From contig NZ_CP016537.2 of NCBI RefSeq assembly GCF_001687585.2, positions 3,010,001 through 3,074,000 on the forward strand: a DNA stretch of 64,000 nucleotides. The letters are read 5' to 3'. This stretch comes from Planococcus halocryophilus (GTDB lineage: Bacteria; Bacillota; Bacilli; Bacillales_A; Planococcaceae). Below the pieces are notes generated by a model that worked only from the letters and a program-made list of their open reading frames with translations, was not told where the DNA came from and searched no databases. A program made the position numbers and the translations under genes. Each line of letters opens with the position of its first letter. Position 1 is the stretch's first letter. Shown here one piece after another: positions 8,043 to 16,885 of the stretch.

Positions 8043-8405
8043 TTAAGCTTGTTGTTGCAATTCTTTATTTTCTTCGGAGGTGAAAGCTCTAGATCTTGTT
8101 AAAAACCGCTTGCCTTCCACTCCCTCTAGCGAAAACATTCCGCCGCGTCCTGGCACGACATCAATGATCAGCTGTGTATGGCTCCAGTAATCAAATTGAT
8201 TTTTATGCATATAGAATTCACTATCCCCGATAACTCCCATTAAAATGTCTTGATCTCCGACAAATAAGTCGCCTTTCGGATAACACATAGGGGAGCTACC
8301 ATCACAGCAACCTCCGGATTGATGGAACATGACCGGACCATGCTTTTCCTTCAGCAATTCAATCAGTTCAATAGCAGCATCTGTCGCAATTACGCGTTCG
8401 ACCAT
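8043..8405 (-). CDS. DUF779 protein, partner of aldehyde dehydrogenase
   Basis: A 120-aa cytosolic protein with the family features HQSGGCCDGSSPMCYP (residues 28-43), the pair FYMHKNQFDYW, and VVPGRGGMFSLEGVEGKRFLTRSR. DUF779 genes are commonly found next to acetaldehyde dehydrogenase genes and here follow one by 40 bp on the same strand, so they are probably co-transcribed. The cysteine cluster could bind a metal or act in thiol chemistry, but no biochemical role is established to my knowledge. Confidence 0.85.
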   Translation of the reverse strand: MVERVIATDAAIELIELLKEKHGPVMFHQSGGCCDGSSPMCYPKGDLFVGDQDILMGVIGDSEFYMHKNQFDYWSHTQLIIDVVPGRGGMFSLEGVEGKRFLTRSRAFTSEENKELQQQA

Positions 8406-8445
8406 TGCTATCCCTACTTTCTGGTAGCCTTTAGACTACATAGAA

Positions 8446-9966
8446 TCAAAAGAATCCTTGCTTGTTCTCGTTGTAACTAACTAGCATATTTTTTGTCTGT
8501 TGGTAGTGGTTAAGCATCATAAGATGATTTTCACGACCAAATCCAGACATTTTGTATCCGCCAAATGCTGCGTGAGCTGGGTACTGGTGGTAACAGTTTG
8601 TCCAAACGCGTCCAGCCTGAATGCCGCGTCCGAAGCGATAAGCTGTATTCGTATCACGTGTCCAAATGCCAGAACCTAGGCCATATAACGTATCGTTAGC
8701 GATTTCAAGCGCTTCTTCTTTCGTTTTAAAAGTTGTTACAGAAACGACTGGGCCAAAAATTTCTTCTTGGAATACACGCATCTTATTATGCCCTTTAAAA
8801 ACTGTCGGCTGGATATAGTAGCCTTCTGCTAAATCGCCTTCTAAATGGTTGCGATCACCGCCTGCAAGAACTTCAGCGCCTTCTTGTTTACCGATATCCA
8901 AGTAAGATTGAATTTTCTCCATTTGTTCTGTAGAAGCTTGTGCTCCCATCATCGTTTCTGGATCAAGCGGATTTCCAAGTTTAATAGCTGCTACACGCTT
9001 TAATACACGCTCCATAAATTCGTCATAAATATCTTCTTGGATCAATGCACGGGATGGACATGTACATACTTCACCTTGGTTTAATGCGAACATAACAAAA
9101 CCTTCAACTGCTTTATCAAGGAAAGCATCGTCTTCGTCCATGATGTCTTTAAAGAAGATGTTCGGCGATTTCCCTCCCAATTCTAATGTGACTGGGATTA
9201 AGTTTTGTGATGCATACTGCATGATCATACGACCAGTAGTTGTTTCACCTGTAAATGCAATTTTGCTAATACGCGGACTTGAAGCAAGCGGTTTCCCTGT
9301 TTCAAGGCCAAAGCCGTTCACGATATTTAACACTCCTGGAGGTAAAATGTCGCCAATTAATTCGGCTAGTACAAGAATACTTGCCGGAGTTTGCTCAGCT
9401 GGCTTTAATACAACACAGTTACCCGCAGCTAGTGCTGGCGCGAGTTTCCAAACAGCCATTAAAATTGGGAAGTTCCACGGAATAATTTGACCAACAACAC
9501 CAAGTGGCTCATGGAAATGATATGCTACTGTATCATTATCAATTTGGCTTAAAGAGCCTTCTTGTGCGCGAATAGCTCCAGCAAAGTAACGGAAATGATC
9601 GATTGCCAGTGGTAAATCGGCATTTAATGTCTCACGTACCGCTTTACCGTTATCCCACGTTTCGGCAACAGCCAACATTTCTAAGTTTTGCTCCATACGA
9701 TCTGCAATTTTCAAGAGTGCATTTGCACGTTCAGTAACTGAAGTTTTGCCCCATGCATCTTTAGCGGCATGTGCGGCGTCAAGCGCTAGTTCTACATCTT
9801 CAGCAGTTGAGCGCGCAATTTCAGTAAACTTCTTGCCCGTAACTGGCGAAACGTTGTCAAAGTATTGACCTTTGACAGGCGCTTTCCACTCACCATTTAT
9901 AAAATTCTCATACTTATCTTTAAAATTTACTTTTGACCCTTCTGTGTTAGGTACTGCATAGACCAT
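8446..9966 (-). CDS. NAD-dependent aldehyde dehydrogenase (ExaC/AcoD-like)
   Basis: A 506-aa ALDH-superfamily enzyme that oxidises an aldehyde, probably acetaldehyde, to the acid with NAD. The catalytic Cys301 is in [11 protein letters not shown], the general base Glu262 in [11 protein letters not shown], and the NAD-binding [14 protein letters not shown] is near 161-174. Length and the ending [14 protein letters not shown] agree with the ExaC/AcoD group that is paired with DUF779. The start ATG is preceded by AGGGGAGAG. A near-consensus CcpA site lies 34 bp upstream, so carbon catabolite control is likely. Exact substrate is inferred from the partner gene. Confidence 0.92.
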   Translation of the reverse strand: MVYAVPNTEGSKVNFKDKYENFINGEWKAPVKGQYFDNVSPVTGKKFTEIARSTAEDVELALDAAHAAKDAWGKTSVTERANALLKIADRMEQNLEMLAVAETWDNGKAVRETLNADLPLAIDHFRYFAGAIRAQEGSLSQIDNDTVAYHFHEPLGVVGQIIPWNFPILMAVWKLAPALAAGNCVVLKPAEQTPASILVLAELIGDILPPGVLNIVNGFGLETGKPLASSPRISKIAFTGETTTGRMIMQYASQNLIPVTLELGGKSPNIFFKDIMDEDDAFLDKAVEGFVMFALNQGEVCTCPSRALIQEDIYDEFMERVLKRVAAIKLGNPLDPETMMGAQASTEQMEKIQSYLDIGKQEGAEVLAGGDRNHLEGDLAEGYYIQPTVFKGHNKMRVFQEEIFGPVVSVTTFKTKEEALEIANDTLYGLGSGIWTRDTNTAYRFGRGIQAGRVWTNCYHQYPAHAAFGGYKMSGFGRENHLMMLNHYQQTKNMLVSYNENKQGFF

Positions 9967-9999
9967 TCCTATCTCTCCCCTTTGATCATTTTACCGTTA

Positions 10000-10014
10000 T
10001 GTACGCGCTTTCAT
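10000..10014 (-). promoter_or_regulatory. Candidate CcpA cre site upstream of the aldehyde dehydrogenase
   Basis: ATGAAAGCGCGTACA on the minus strand matches WTGNAANCGNWNNCW at all but one position. It lies 34-48 bp before the aldehyde dehydrogenase start, where binding could repress transcription. Confidence 0.45.
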
Positions 10015-10174
10015 TTTTCTTTTTACCCCTTGGCGTATTAATAACAGCTCCCTTTCTATATTGTCAAACTAATCTAAAAATTGCAACTGTAAAACACTAT
10101 TTTTTTTATTCATCTCCTTTGTTCATGTATAATGAGAGCGAGACTAGGAAATATGGTAGTGAAAGGAATTTATT

Positions 10175-10882
10175 ATGCGAATCAATAAGTTTTTAAGTGA
10201 GACAGGAATTACCTCCCGCCGCGGAGCTGATAAGTTTATCGAAGCAGGTCGTGTGACTATTAATGGCAAACTTGCCGAACTTGGCAGCAAAGTTGAATCT
10301 AATGATGAAGTAAAGGTCGATGGCAAAATTATCGAACAACCAAAGCGACAATATGTTTACTTGGCGTTAAATAAACCGGTAGGCATCACGAGTACGACAG
10401 AACGTCATATCGAAGGAAATATTGTCGATTTTGTTAACCACCCCGAACGTATTTTTCATATAGGACGTTTGGATAAAGATTCAGAAGGGCTTATTCTATT
10501 GACTAATGACGGGGATATCGTCAACGAAATTTTACGTGTTGAAAATGAACATGAGAAAGAATACATCGTTAAAGTAGATATGCCGATCACTGAGTCCTTT
10601 ATATCAAAAATGGAACAAGGTGTCGAAATTCTCGATACAAAAACACTTCCAGCAAAAGCTAAAAAGTTGTCTAGTTACACCTTTAAACTAACCTTACGTC
10701 AAGGTTTAAATCGCCAAATCCGCCGCATGTGTACAGCACTTGGCTACGAGGTTCGGAGTTTACAACGAGTCCGCATTATCAATATCTTTTTAGGAGATTT
10801 ACCTGTTGGTGAATGGCGTGATTTGACCGATACTGAGCGGACAGAGCTGTTCAACCAACTCAATTACACACCAAAACGCTGA
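10175..10882 (+). CDS. rluF: 23S rRNA pseudouridine synthase RluF-like
   Basis: A 235-aa enzyme of the RsuA/RluB/E/F family that isomerises uridine in RNA. An N-terminal S4 RNA-binding domain (residues 1-55, [20 protein letters not shown]) is followed by the catalytic domain with Asp100 in [17 protein letters not shown] and the late motif [13 protein letters not shown]. RluF modifies U2604 of E. coli 23S rRNA; site specificity here is inferred from overall likeness. GAAAGGAA lies before the ATG. A TATAAT box is at about 10124. The next gene follows after 13 bp and may share the transcript. Confidence 0.85.
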   Translation: MRINKFLSETGITSRRGADKFIEAGRVTINGKLAELGSKVESNDEVKVDGKIIEQPKRQYVYLALNKPVGITSTTERHIEGNIVDFVNHPERIFHIGRLDKDSEGLILLTNDGDIVNEILRVENEHEKEYIVKVDMPITESFISKMEQGVEILDTKTLPAKAKKLSSYTFKLTLRQGLNRQIRRMCTALGYEVRSLQRVRIINIFLGDLPVGEWRDLTDTERTELFNQLNYTPKR

Positions 10883-10895
10883 GGAGGAATTTGAT

Positions 10896-11612
10896 ATGTT
10901 AGCCATGAAAAGCACACCGAACCACACAGGTGTTAAAATTAGCGGCGATTATTTTGATTTAGATGAGTTGAACCTAGCCATCTATAAAATGATTGGACAA
11001 GAAGACCAGTATTATGGCTATGAAGGTTCTAGAATGAGAATCCTTAGTATTTCCCATGAAATTCGGTGTGCTGCTCAAGGCGACCGCAACGTGGACTTTG
11101 TTTTTAATGGACTTCATGAACATACAATGAAACAGCACGAGTTAATCGCTCCTGATAAAAACATCTACTTTTCTACTGAAGTGTTGTGGCCAGAAGTAAT
11201 CTATGCGGCGATCGCTCTAAAAGACTTCGTTAACTTCTACCAAAAAGATAAAGAATTCCCGTTTTGGGATGTTCACATACCAACGATTCTTCGTTTTCAA
11301 TCACTGGTTCTTGACTGTTTACAAGGGCATGTTCCAGAAGAAGAATTCGATGCAATCCTACAAGCCTTTAACCATACCGGTTCAGTAAACGATTACGCAA
11401 TCCAATACGTAGACCTATTAAACTTGAAATACATCGGCATGACGAAAAAACAGCGCGAACAAAGCCTATCGACTATCGCAATGAAAATCGCGGTACAAGA
11501 TCAAGATTACACAGCATTTCGCAACCAAGTAATCGCCACTGCCTCTCCACACAAAAAGCCGATACACGAAATTTCCATAAAAGCCGAATACCCAGACAAC
11601 TTTGAATGGTGA
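10896..11612 (+). CDS. Uncharacterised protein (possibly DUF6904 family)
   Basis: A 238-aa cytosolic protein with no signal peptide or membrane helix. The opening KSTPNHTGVKISGDYFDLDELNLAIYKMIG and a later FSTEVLWPEVIYAAIALKDF resemble a family I recall as DUF6904, but this is memory and not a search. No catalytic motif is evident. It follows rluF closely with a GAGGAGG ribosome site and is followed at once by the tandem repeat array. Confidence 0.7.
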   Translation: MLAMKSTPNHTGVKISGDYFDLDELNLAIYKMIGQEDQYYGYEGSRMRILSISHEIRCAAQGDRNVDFVFNGLHEHTMKQHELIAPDKNIYFSTEVLWPEVIYAAIALKDFVNFYQKDKEFPFWDVHIPTILRFQSLVLDCLQGHVPEEEFDAILQAFNHTGSVNDYAIQYVDLLNLKYIGMTKKQREQSLSTIAMKIAVQDQDYTAFRNQVIATASPHKKPIHEISIKAEYPDNFEW

Positions 11613-11615
11613 CTA

Positions 11616-12030
11616 GAAAAGCGGAGGCTGCCGTGTAGATTCGACGGGCATAAGACGCTCTGGCGAAGTGGCATATTTTCAGCCACACAGCCAGAGTGAC
11701 TTATGACCCTAGAATCTGGCAGCCGGAGCTAGACACCACGAAAAGCGAAAGCGCCCGTGGAGCTCTGACGGGCATAAGACGAACCGACGAAGCGGCGTTC
11801 TTTTGCCGCACAGTCGGATTGGCTTATGACCCAAAGAGCTGGGCGCTGGAGCTAGACACCACGAAAAGTGAAGGTGCCTGTTCAGCTCCGACAGGCATAA
11901 GGCAGACCAGCAGTGTGGCGCTCTTTGCCACGCAGCAGGGTTGCCTTATGTCCCGAGGAGCTAGGCACTTGCAACTAGACACGAAAAGTGAAGGTGCCTG
12001 TTCAGCTCCGACATTCTGCAAAGTAGACAC
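11616..12030. repeat. Tandem array of palindromic ~120-bp repeats (three full, one truncated)
   Basis: Four units each begin GAAAAGYG and end TAGACAC: 11616-11739 (124 bp), 11740-11862 (123 bp), 11863-11982 (120 bp) and a 48-bp remnant at 11983-12030 that lacks the middle. Inside each full unit the arms GGCATAAG and CTTATGNC face each other around an inner hairpin (in unit 2, GCGGC and GCCGC with flanking CCGAC and GTCGG). An outer arm (GAGCTC/GGAGCT type) pairs further out. Units 2 and 3 are more alike than unit 1. The 121-codon frame through the array is made of repeat translation and is not taken as a gene. Similar elements are familiar to me from Planococcaceae intergenic DNA. Confidence 0.85.
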
Positions 12031-12035
12031 TAAAC

Positions 12036-12068
12036 AAAAAGCTCACGCTATCAATGCGTGAGCTTTTC
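12036..12068. terminator. Terminator after the cupin gene
   Basis: AAAAGCTCACGC and GCGTGAGCTTTT form a 12-bp stem with a seven-base loop. It ends one base before the cupin stop codon and has T runs in both directions. Confidence 0.85.
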
Positions 12069-12368
12069 TTATGGCATAATCTGTAGAACGAGTAAATCAC
12101 TTGCTTCTGTTGCTGTTAAACTATGTTTTTCTTTTGGCTGCATGTGAAGAATGTTTTCAGGCGTCACTTCAACAACCTGGTCTTCTACAACAAACGAAAC
12201 CCTTCCACTGCGCACTATAATAAGAACATCTGCTACTGAATCGTGTTCTGGAATATTTTCTCCAGCTTGTAACTGTATATTTACAACTTTGGTCTTTTCA
12301 AAGCTTAATGCTTTTTGAATATGCTTACTTTTCTCACCCAGTAGATTGGGAGTCTCTATCAATTCCAT
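12069..12368 (-). CDS. Small cupin-domain protein
   Basis: A 99-aa single cupin beta-barrel. The first cupin motif is partly present (IPEHDSVADVLIIVRSGRVSFVV) and the second is HMQPKEKHSLTATEAS. One of the usual metal-binding histidines is replaced in motif 1, so metal binding is doubtful. It has its own promoter and terminator. The role is unknown; small cupins like this are often sensors or isomerases. Confidence 0.75.
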   Translation of the reverse strand: MELIETPNLLGEKSKHIQKALSFEKTKVVNIQLQAGENIPEHDSVADVLIIVRSGRVSFVVEDQVVEVTPENILHMQPKEKHSLTATEASDLLVLQIMP

Positions 12369-12387
12369 TCAAACACCTCTTTCCTGT

Positions 12388-12416
12388 TATATAAATGCTA
12401 TACCCGTTTCCAACAA
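12388..12416 (-). promoter_or_regulatory. Candidate SigA promoter of the cupin gene
   Basis: Minus strand TTGTTG (12411-12416), 17-bp spacer, TATATA (12388-12393). It lies just after the terminator of the upstream transporter operon, which supports independent transcription of the cupin gene. Confidence 0.45.
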
Positions 12417-12420
12417 AAAA

Positions 12421-12461
12421 AGTGTATTTCCCTTTGAATAATCAAAGAGAAATACACTTTT
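12421..12461 (-). terminator. Terminator of the carnitine/betaine operon
   Basis: AGTGTATTT and AAATACACT arms, with an inner CTTTGA/TCAAAG pair, are followed on the minus strand by seven T. It lies directly after the substrate-binding protein gene. Confidence 0.85.
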
Positions 12462-12467
12462 TACAAT

Positions 12468-13343
12468 TTACTTACCTAACATTTCATCTACTTTGTCTTG
12501 GTTGTTGTCAATCCATTCTTGTGCAACTTCTTCAGGATCTCCGCCTTCTTCGATCTTCACAATCATTTCTTCCACATCATCAATTGAAATGTTCCAGTTA
12601 CTTAAAAATTCATAAGCTTCTGGGGCATTTTCTTTTAATTCGTTATTTGTGATTACTTCAACTGAAGAAGTTTCGAAAAATCCTTTTTCGTTCGTCAATA
12701 CTTTCAAATCAAACTTATTGAACATAGTATGTGGTCTCCAGCCGTAAAAAATAACTGGCTCTTCGTCGGCCATCATTTTTTGAGCTTGAGCTAGCATACC
12801 GCCCTCTGAAGAATTTACTTGAGTCATATCAAATTCATAAGCTTCAAGAATTTCATTACTTTCAAGCGTAGCTCCTGCTCCTGTTTCAATTCCGTAAAAC
12901 TTGTTACCGAATTCATCTTCACGACCTTTTAAATCTTCAACTGTATTGATGTCTTCCATATAAGCAGGAACTGTCCAGCCTGTTTCTCCGTCCGGATAGC
13001 TTACTGAAGTACTTGAAATATTGTCTTCGTATTTATCAAGATATGTTTGGTGCATCGGTACCCACGCATCCATAAATACATCAAGATCGCCACGAGACAA
13101 TCCAGTATAAACACTTCCTGCATCAGCACTTGTTTCAACTACTTCATAGCCCATGTCTTTCAAGATTAACCCAGCAACTTTAGTTGGTGGTACAGTACTC
13201 GTCCACGGTGTTACACCGAAAGTGATTGTTTTTTGTTCAGCACCTTCAGCCTCTACAGTTGTTTCTTCTTTATCAGAACCACAAGCTACTAAAACTGTTG
13301 CTAGCAATGCAATCATTGCTAAAAATAATAATTTTTTCATCAT
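12468..13343 (-). CDS. opuAC: Glycine betaine/carnitine-type ABC transporter substrate-binding lipoprotein
   Basis: A 291-aa exported lipoprotein: signal peptide with lipobox LVAC at about residues 18-21, then the OpuAC/ProX fold (FGVTPWTSTVPPTKVAGLIL, DVFMDAWVPMHQTYL, PVIFYGWRPHTMF). The aromatic residues W52, W93 and W203 (approximate) suggest a cage for a trimethylammonium ligand. It binds quaternary amines outside the membrane and passes them to the OpuAB permease. It is last in a six-gene operon with carnitine-degrading enzymes, so carnitine as well as glycine betaine is a plausible ligand. OpuAC is the name of the closest known system; ligand is inferred. Confidence 0.88.
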   Translation of the reverse strand: MMKKLLFLAMIALLATVLVACGSDKEETTVEAEGAEQKTITFGVTPWTSTVPPTKVAGLILKDMGYEVVETSADAGSVYTGLSRGDLDVFMDAWVPMHQTYLDKYEDNISSTSVSYPDGETGWTVPAYMEDINTVEDLKGREDEFGNKFYGIETGAGATLESNEILEAYEFDMTQVNSSEGGMLAQAQKMMADEEPVIFYGWRPHTMFNKFDLKVLTNEKGFFETSSVEVITNNELKENAPEAYEFLSNWNISIDDVEEMIVKIEEGGDPEEVAQEWIDNNQDKVDEMLGK

Positions 13344-13361
13344 TTATTTCCCCTTTATTTT

Positions 13362-14192
13362 TTATTTATTTCGAACTAACCCTTGAGTGATTCGATCCAT
13401 CACAATCGCTAAAACAACAATACCTAAACCGCCTGTTAGACCAAGTCCAACATTTACAGTAGATATCCCTTCAAGAACTACCGAGCCTAGCCCTGGAGCT
13501 CCAATCATCGATGCAATAACTGCCATTGATAAGGCAAGCATCATTGTTTGGTTAATACCGGCCATAATAGAAGGCATGGCCAGTGGCAATTGAACTTTAT
13601 AAAGTAACTGCCATTTTGTTGACCCGAAAGCTTTTGATGCTTCCACTACGTCTGCTGGAACTTGAAGAATTCCAAGTGTTGTCATGCGAACCGCTGGTGG
13701 TGTAGCGAAAACAAAAGTCGCGATAACTGCAGGAACATTCCCGAGTCCGAATAATAAAATCGCTGGTATTAAATAAACAAAACTTGGTAATGTTTGCATA
13801 AAATCCAAAATTGGTCGAATAATGCTCGCCATCGTTTTATTAGTTGCTGCTAATATCCCAACTGGAATACCAATAATGACTGATATTAAAGTAGAAACGA
13901 TGACTATCGCTACTGTTTGCATCGCTGCTTCCCACAATCCAACAGACCCTAGGTATAAGCTACCTAACAATGCAAATAACGCGAGTCCTTTGCCCGAAAA
14001 TTTCCAAGCAATTAATACAAGAATTAATACAAGTAATTCAGGAGGAGCTACAATTAATAAATTGGTTACTCCATCAACAAATGTTCGAAGGTTGTCACTA
14101 ATGCTATCAAAAAAATCACCTGTAACTGGCAGCAGCCAATCATCTACAAATCGATTTGTCCATTCTTCAATGGGTAATGTGAAATAATTCAT
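13362..14192 (-). CDS. opuAB: Glycine betaine/carnitine-type ABC transporter permease
   Basis: A 276-aa integral membrane permease of the proline/betaine type, with about seven hydrophobic segments and the EAA-like loop VEASKAFGSTKWQLLYKVQLPLAMPSIMAGI near residues 190-220 that contacts the ATPase. The start ATG overlaps the ATPase stop by four bases (ATGA), indicating coupled translation. With the neighbouring ATPase and binding protein it forms a complete uptake system for compatible solutes. Confidence 0.9.
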   Translation of the reverse strand: MNYFTLPIEEWTNRFVDDWLLPVTGDFFDSISDNLRTFVDGVTNLLIVAPPELLVLILVLIAWKFSGKGLALFALLGSLYLGSVGLWEAAMQTVAIVIVSTLISVIIGIPVGILAATNKTMASIIRPILDFMQTLPSFVYLIPAILLFGLGNVPAVIATFVFATPPAVRMTTLGILQVPADVVEASKAFGSTKWQLLYKVQLPLAMPSIMAGINQTMMLALSMAVIASMIGAPGLGSVVLEGISTVNVGLGLTGGLGIVVLAIVMDRITQGLVRNK

Positions 14193-15382
14193 GAGGTAGC
14201 CACCTCTTCTTTCCCTAAGACTAAGCCGGAAAGAATAGAAACCCGTGATACAATTCCAAGTAATTTTCCGTTCTCAATTACTGCCAGTGGATATTTCGCT
14301 TCGACAGCCACACCAAAGAGGTCATTTAAAGGGGTATCTGGAGAAATCTCATGAATATCTTCTATTAATACCGTTTCAATTGCCAGCTCTTTTTTATAAG
14401 CATTGATGGCATTATCAATTGTTAGTAATCCTTTGAAGTTGTTTTCTTTGTCTACTACAAAGATACTTGAAGCTCCTGCATCTTCCATCTTTCGAACAGC
14501 TGCTAACGCACCACTCTTATCCATCATATGAACTGCTGGTTTTTTCATAACATGAGAAGCCATAAGCACTTTCGAGCGATCGACATCTTTAACAAAGTTC
14601 GAAACATATTCATTTGCAGGGTTTTCCAATATTTCATCGGCTGTTCCTACTTGAACAATTTCACCGTTTTTCATAATGGCGATACGGTCTCCTAATTTCA
14701 ATGCTTCATCCAAATCATGTGTAATGAACAAAATCGTCTTTCCTAATTTGTTCTGTAGATTCAGTAATTCATCTTGCATTTCTTTACGAATTAATGGATC
14801 CAGTGCACTAAATGCCTCGTCCATCAATAGAATATCAGAATCATTGGCAAGTGCTCGCGCTAATCCAACACGCTGTTGCATTCCCCCACTCAATTCTTTT
14901 GGATAACTTTGTTCGTATCCTTGTAAGCCAACGTCTTCTATCGACTTTTGTGCGCGATTATTACGTTCTTCTTTTTTGACGCCTTGAATTTCAAGACCGT
15001 AAGCAACGTTTTGTAAAACCGTGCGATGTGGAAATAATCCAAACTGTTGAAATACCATACCTAGTTTTTTTCGTCTGGTTTCAATTAATTCGTTTTTGCC
15101 CATTTCAACGATATTTTGGCCATCAATCAGGACTTCACCTGAAGTCGGCTCAATCAATCTATTTACTAAACGGATTAATGTGGATTTACCGCTTCCTGAC
15201 AATCCCATAATGACAAAAAACTCGCCGGCTTCTACTGAAAATGAAGCTTTATTAACACCTACCGTCATACCAGTTTCAGCTAAAATATCTTCTTTTTGAT
15301 CACCGTTCAGAAGTCTTTTTAATCCTTGTTGGGGATTAGAGCCGAAAATTTTTGTTAAGTTATTCACTTCAATCTTATTCAT
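14189..15382 (-). CDS. opuAA: Glycine betaine/carnitine-type ABC transporter ATPase with CBS domains
   Basis: A 397-aa ATPase. Walker A GLSGSGKST is at 60-68, the signature LSGGMQQRVGLARAL and Walker B ILLMDEAFSALDP follow, and a C-terminal pair of CBS domains spans about 275-390. In OpuA-type transporters these CBS domains sense ionic strength or cyclic dinucleotides. The longest frame starts 12 codons earlier, but GAGGAG lies seven bases before the ATG at 15380-15382. It overlaps opuAB by four bases and follows the thioesterase gene by 32 bp in the same operon. Confidence 0.92.
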   Translation of the reverse strand: MNKIEVNNLTKIFGSNPQQGLKRLLNGDQKEDILAETGMTVGVNKASFSVEAGEFFVIMGLSGSGKSTLIRLVNRLIEPTSGEVLIDGQNIVEMGKNELIETRRKKLGMVFQQFGLFPHRTVLQNVAYGLEIQGVKKEERNNRAQKSIEDVGLQGYEQSYPKELSGGMQQRVGLARALANDSDILLMDEAFSALDPLIRKEMQDELLNLQNKLGKTILFITHDLDEALKLGDRIAIMKNGEIVQVGTADEILENPANEYVSNFVKDVDRSKVLMASHVMKKPAVHMMDKSGALAAVRKMEDAGASSIFVVDKENNFKGLLTIDNAINAYKKELAIETVLIEDIHEISPDTPLNDLFGVAVEAKYPLAVIENGKLLGIVSRVSILSGLVLGKEEVATS

Positions 15383-15414
15383 CGACATGCTCCTCATTAT
15401 TTTGTTATAGATAA

Positions 15415-15891
15415 TCAACGAAAACCGATTTTTTTACCTGCTTGTTTTGGTATCGGCAACTCTTTTTGTTCTATAGTAAGTCTTTGTATTGTCGTAGCTA
15501 TCGTTTGTGGAAATGGTGCTGGTTTTCCTTGAGCAGAATCCATCCCCATCCACATTTGCTCACTTGTGGCGACTAGCTCACCATCTGAGTTGGACATTGA
15601 AAGAAAGGTATGCAACCTTTTTGCATCGCTATCCAACAACCTGACCTCAATCGCTAAGCTGTCATGTTCGTGTACTTCTTTCAAATAACATAAATGTGTT
15701 TCAAGAGTAAAGATGGTGTAATTGAGCTGATTCCGAGCATCCTCAGTTAATCCTAAAAAATCGATAAAACGATCTGTTGCTTGGCTGAATACTTTTGCAT
15801 AGGCTGCATCGTTCATGTGGCCATTGTAATCAACCCAATCACTTTGAACCTTTTCTTCGTATAGAAAAGATGATTCCACCACACAACTCAT
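15415..15891 (-). CDS. Hotdog thioesterase, probable betainyl-CoA thioesterase
   Basis: A 158-aa 4HBT-type thioesterase with the pattern VDYNGHMNDAAYAKVF (residues about 21-36, the Asp and His of the YbgC-like group) and FTLETHLCYLKEVHEHDSL. In carnitine clusters a thioesterase of this kind hydrolyses betainyl-CoA to glycine betaine and CoA. It lies between the carnitine dehydrogenase and the betaine transporter genes, which supports that role by context. The start is uncertain: AAAGGAG touches the first ATG, and a GTG three codons later (15880-15882) has better spacing. Confidence 0.82.
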   Translation of the reverse strand: MSCVVESSFLYEEKVQSDWVDYNGHMNDAAYAKVFSQATDRFIDFLGLTEDARNQLNYTIFTLETHLCYLKEVHEHDSLAIEVRLLDSDAKRLHTFLSMSNSDGELVATSEQMWMGMDSAQGKPAPFPQTIATTIQRLTIEQKELPIPKQAGKKIGFR

Positions 15892-15922
15892 CTCCTTTCT
15901 ACATTGTCTTCACAACCGTTAG

Positions 15923-16885
15923 TTACTTGGCTGCTGTTGTTTCTGGCCAATAAGATTCGACCAAATCCAGTAGTTCGACTAAGAAAGCATTACGTTTGTT
16001 TTCTAATTCAGCAATTGTGGTATCATTTGCATGACTTTCACAACCCTTAATCACTTTCTCTTTTAGTTCATCTGTTAGTTCAGGCGCTTCGAGCTTGGTC
16101 CAAGGTAGTTTTAATGCGGGGCCAAATTGCTCGAGCATATGACGCATTCCTTTTTCACCGCCAGCAAGATGGAATGTAAGAAATGGACCCATTTGAGCCC
16201 AACGGAGACCTGCTCCGTAAACAATAGCAGCGTCTACTTCTTCCGTAGTAGCAACTCCGTCATTTACAAGGTGCAATGCTTCACGCCATAGCGCTTCCAT
16301 CAACCGATCAGCCAAGTGACCTTCAATTTCTTTTTGGATGATTAATGGTTTCATTCCCACGCTTGCGTAGAAGTTTTTAGCACGATTTACAATATTCGCA
16401 TCCGTCTTACTGCCTGCTACTAGTTCAACTAGTGGCAAAATATATACTGGGTTAAATGGATGAGCTACAATCAACCGTTCAGGGTGTTTTAATCCTTCTT
16501 GTAAAACGCTTGGCATGATTCCTGATGTACTCGATCCAATAATCGCATTCGCTTTCGCATATGTATCAATGCTTGCTAGGACAGATTTTTTCAAGTCTTC
16601 TCGTTCAGGTACGTTTTCTTGGATTAAATCAGCATCACAAACGGCTTCTTCAATCGTCGATACAAAAATCAAACGGTTTCGATCGGCACCTACTGCCAAT
16701 CCGATCTTCTCTAGGGAAGGCCATGCTTGATCTAACGCTTTTTGCGTTCGTTCTTCTGCGCCTTCTGCAGGATCGAATGCAACTACATCAAAACCTTGAG
16801 CTAGAAAGCGTGCTATCCAGCCGTTTCCGATTACGCCCGTTCCAACTACGGCGATTTTTTTAAACTCCTGCACATGTTCGTTCAT
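15923..16885 (-). CDS. lcdH: L-carnitine dehydrogenase-like 3-hydroxyacyl-CoA dehydrogenase family protein
   Basis: A 320-aa NAD-dependent dehydrogenase. The Rossmann motif VVGTGVIGNGWIARFLAQG starts near residue 13, and the second domain carries ENVPERE, SSTSGIMPS and HPFNPVYILPLVEL, the last being typical of this family. Carnitine dehydrogenases of this size oxidise L-carnitine to 3-dehydrocarnitine with NAD. The neighbouring BKACE enzyme and thioesterase provide the next two steps, so the assignment is well supported by context. The ATG overlaps the BKACE stop by one base (TAATG), with GGAGGTGG upstream. Confidence 0.88.
   Translation of the reverse strand: MNEHVQEFKKIAVVGTGVIGNGWIARFLAQGFDVVAFDPAEGAEERTQKALDQAWPSLEKIGLAVGADRNRLIFVSTIEEAVCDADLIQENVPEREDLKKSVLASIDTYAKANAIIGSSTSGIMPSVLQEGLKHPERLIVAHPFNPVYILPLVELVAGSKTDANIVNRAKNFYASVGMKPLIIQKEIEGHLADRLMEALWREALHLVNDGVATTEEVDAAIVYGAGLRWAQMGPFLTFHLAGGEKGMRHMLEQFGPALKLPWTKLEAPELTDELKEKVIKGCESHANDTTIAELENKRNAFLVELLDLVESYWPETTAAK

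Noticed and set aside
11696..12061. A 121-codon plus-strand frame (and a 68-codon minus frame) across the repeat array
   Set aside because: The translation is periodic (LDTTKSE.. blocks) because of the tandem DNA repeat. No ribosome site is present, and composition does not resemble a protein.
14676..14906. Opposite-strand frames inside transporter and dehydrogenase genes
   Set aside because: They lie fully within well-supported genes and lack ribosome sites or family motifs.
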